From the NCBI RefSeq assembly GCF_028389875.1, contig NC_084666.1, positions 63,372,422 to 63,436,421 of the forward strand: a stretch of DNA of 64,000 nt. The letters run 5' to 3'. This DNA comes from Rhea pennata (taxonomy: Eukaryota > Chordata > Aves > Rheiformes > Rheidae). The stretch's first letter is position 1; the number at the start of each line of letters is the position of its first letter. Below, in pieces: positions 62,401-64,000 of the stretch. Below the pieces are notes generated by a model. That model was not told the DNA's origin and did not search any database. It saw only the letters and a list, made by a program, of their open reading frames with translations. The translations under genes were made by a program, and so were the position numbers.

Positions 62401-64000
62401 TTATTTAAGTTATGGTTGATGTAATACTTTCATTCCAAACCAAAACTGTTATCAAAAAAATTCAAAACATTAATTGCAGAGACAAAGTCTCTCAATTCTG
62501 ATACAGATATCTGAATTTGGGGAGTCTGACTCAAGTTCAGTTAACTAATATATAACAGTAAACACAAGAAGAATTAGATACTTCATGATTTTGTCAAAAA
62601 ATGTTCAGATTTTAAAAACCAGCCGGTTAATTTCTAAATCACGACTTTTTTGTTTCAAATATAGCCATGGAAAGTAGGTAAATGCAGAGGTAAGAGACAT
62701 CAGACTTAACTCCATCCCTCCCACATGTCTGTATTGCAAGATCACAGCACATTTACATTACTATAAAAATGCTGCGTGTGCATGAAATACAAAGGGGTGG
62801 ATTTAAGGCAGAACTGCACAGGTTTCACTAAACACACAAACATGAGAAGTAATGCTTCTTTGATGTTCTATTTTTAATCTTTTTTTATGTAGTATTATAA
62901 GATATCACTATAATGCATACGTAAAAAGAGGAAACAAGAAAATAATTTTCTCCTTTTAATCTGGAGATGGAGAATAAGTAGAAGCCCACAAGAACTGCAG
63001 CTTAAATGTTGCAAGGCACCAGTGTCCTTTCTCTAGCTGCTGCCTAATCATACATTACCAAAAGGGAAAAATCTTTAATTAAAAAGAACTAGAATACTGA
63101 GATTTCAGTTTCTATCAATTACAAAGAGTAAGATTTTCCCAGAATCATGAGAACAAAAAGATACTTAGACATTAAGAGTCTCATTGCCACTAAAAACACA
63201 CACAAGCAGAGTCTCTGAAGAGCATATGAAGTTTTTGTTCCACCTAAACACTAATTAGAAAAGCAGTTCTAGAAACAGGGAGTTACACATTTTCCTGTAG
63301 TCTTTCGTAAGATGTTTTATTCACTTTTTCTGCTTATTTAACTGTACCTATGTACTATTGTAGCACAGGTTCATAAGGAAATAAGACTTCTGTAATGGAG
63401 TCATCTGTTCTCTTTACCTAATAGCTTCTGAACCTGCCAGCTAATTTCAACTCCTATTTAAGAGACCATAGAGGTCTCAAAGTTATTAAGTTCTTGCATG
63501 TTGGGTGGAAAACTGAAGGCTGTAGAGAAGGAAAAGATTGATCAGCTGCTGCGTACTAGCCAGCCAAGGAGCACAGCAGCTGGGGCGACGGCCGGCACCT
63601 CCCCTTCCCTGCCTGACTGGCAAATGCGGTGGACGAGGACAGTGGTGACTAGGAGAGTATGTGCCACAAGTCAGCAGAAAAACAGGCTCAGCAGCTCTAC
63701 TAGCCCTCTAATAATGACAGATTGTCCTCTAATCCCACCACGACAGGCCTCCTGATTACAAACACCAAGAAAGGCTGCTAGGGGATTTTTTAACTCTGCA
63801 TTAGTTTTGTGCACACCTCTTTTCAGACATTCTCAAATTTACATGGAATAGAGTATTTTTGCTAGGCAACACTCATATTTCCTGTTTTTTCAGAGCAACT
63901 CAGCTGAAAGCAAAAAAGGTATTTCAGAGAAAGAGGGATAACTAACAACCTCTCTCCTATTCATTTAAATTCAATAATGGAAATCCCATTTCCTCACATT

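Larger units (their letters stand above)
53331..64000 (-). other. Presumed MCUB intron 1, continuing past the window
   Basis: No exon, CpG island or RNA gene was recognised in these 10.7 kb. Human MCUB has its transit peptide in a separate first exon, so this is best read as intron 1. Contents: homopolymer tracts (53642-53676, 54218-54233, 59414-59443), a C run at 54889-54901 and short direct duplications near 56085-56120, 56985-57020 and 60530-60560. A locally GC-richer patch at 63500-63750 has an 85-codon open frame without recognisable similarity. Confidence 0.55.

Noticed and set aside
1-64000. Endogenous retrovirus, other virus-like element, CRISPR array or RNA gene
   Set aside because: No LTR pair, capsid, protease or envelope-like frame was seen; the only reverse transcriptase is of CR1 LINE type. 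No regularly spaced repeats and no convincing tRNA or snoRNA signature were found by eye.

Overview
The window is vertebrate nuclear DNA, almost certainly from a bird. The genes have short introns and CpG-island promoters, recognisable repeats are sparse, and the only well-preserved transposon is a CR1 LINE, the dominant avian retroposon. The gene order matches the amniote block GAR1 - CFI - PLA2G12A - CASP6 - MCUB (human 4q25, read in the opposite direction). The CASP6 prodomain differs from the chicken protein as I remember it, so the species is probably not chicken; I cannot go further.

Layout. 180-3492 (minus): GAR1, five coding exons visible, last exon off the left edge, CpG-island promoter near 3.9-4.5 kb. 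6845-21650 (plus): CFI, complement factor I, all 12 coding exons, 591 residues. 24651-27181 (plus): PLA2G12A, 4 exons, 191 residues. 31012-41229 (plus): CASP6, 8 exons, 306 residues, with a 5'-truncated CR1 in intron 1. 43043-53330 (minus): MCUB, seven coding exons including the stop. The MCUB transit-peptide exon is not in the window, so everything from 53331 to 64000 is read as its first intron.

GAR1 and CFI are divergent; CFI, PLA2G12A and CASP6 are head to tail; CASP6 and MCUB converge with candidate poly(A) signals about 0.4 kb apart. The genes are neighbours by conserved synteny, not by shared function: snoRNP assembly (GAR1), complement control in plasma (CFI), secreted phospholipase (PLA2G12A), apoptosis (CASP6) and mitochondrial calcium uptake (MCUB). 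Exon boundaries were worked out by hand from reading frame, splice signals and remembered orthologue sequences; codon phases agree at every junction.

I found no sign of an undescribed system, CRISPR array, RNA gene or viral element. The points most worth checking are a GC-AG intron in CFI followed by a 26-base T tract, an AG/GTAAGC juxtaposition at an MCUB exon start, a perfect coding minisatellite in the GAR1 RGG tail, pore-region residues that mark the MCUB paralogue, and the CR1 copy with a long open reverse-transcriptase frame.
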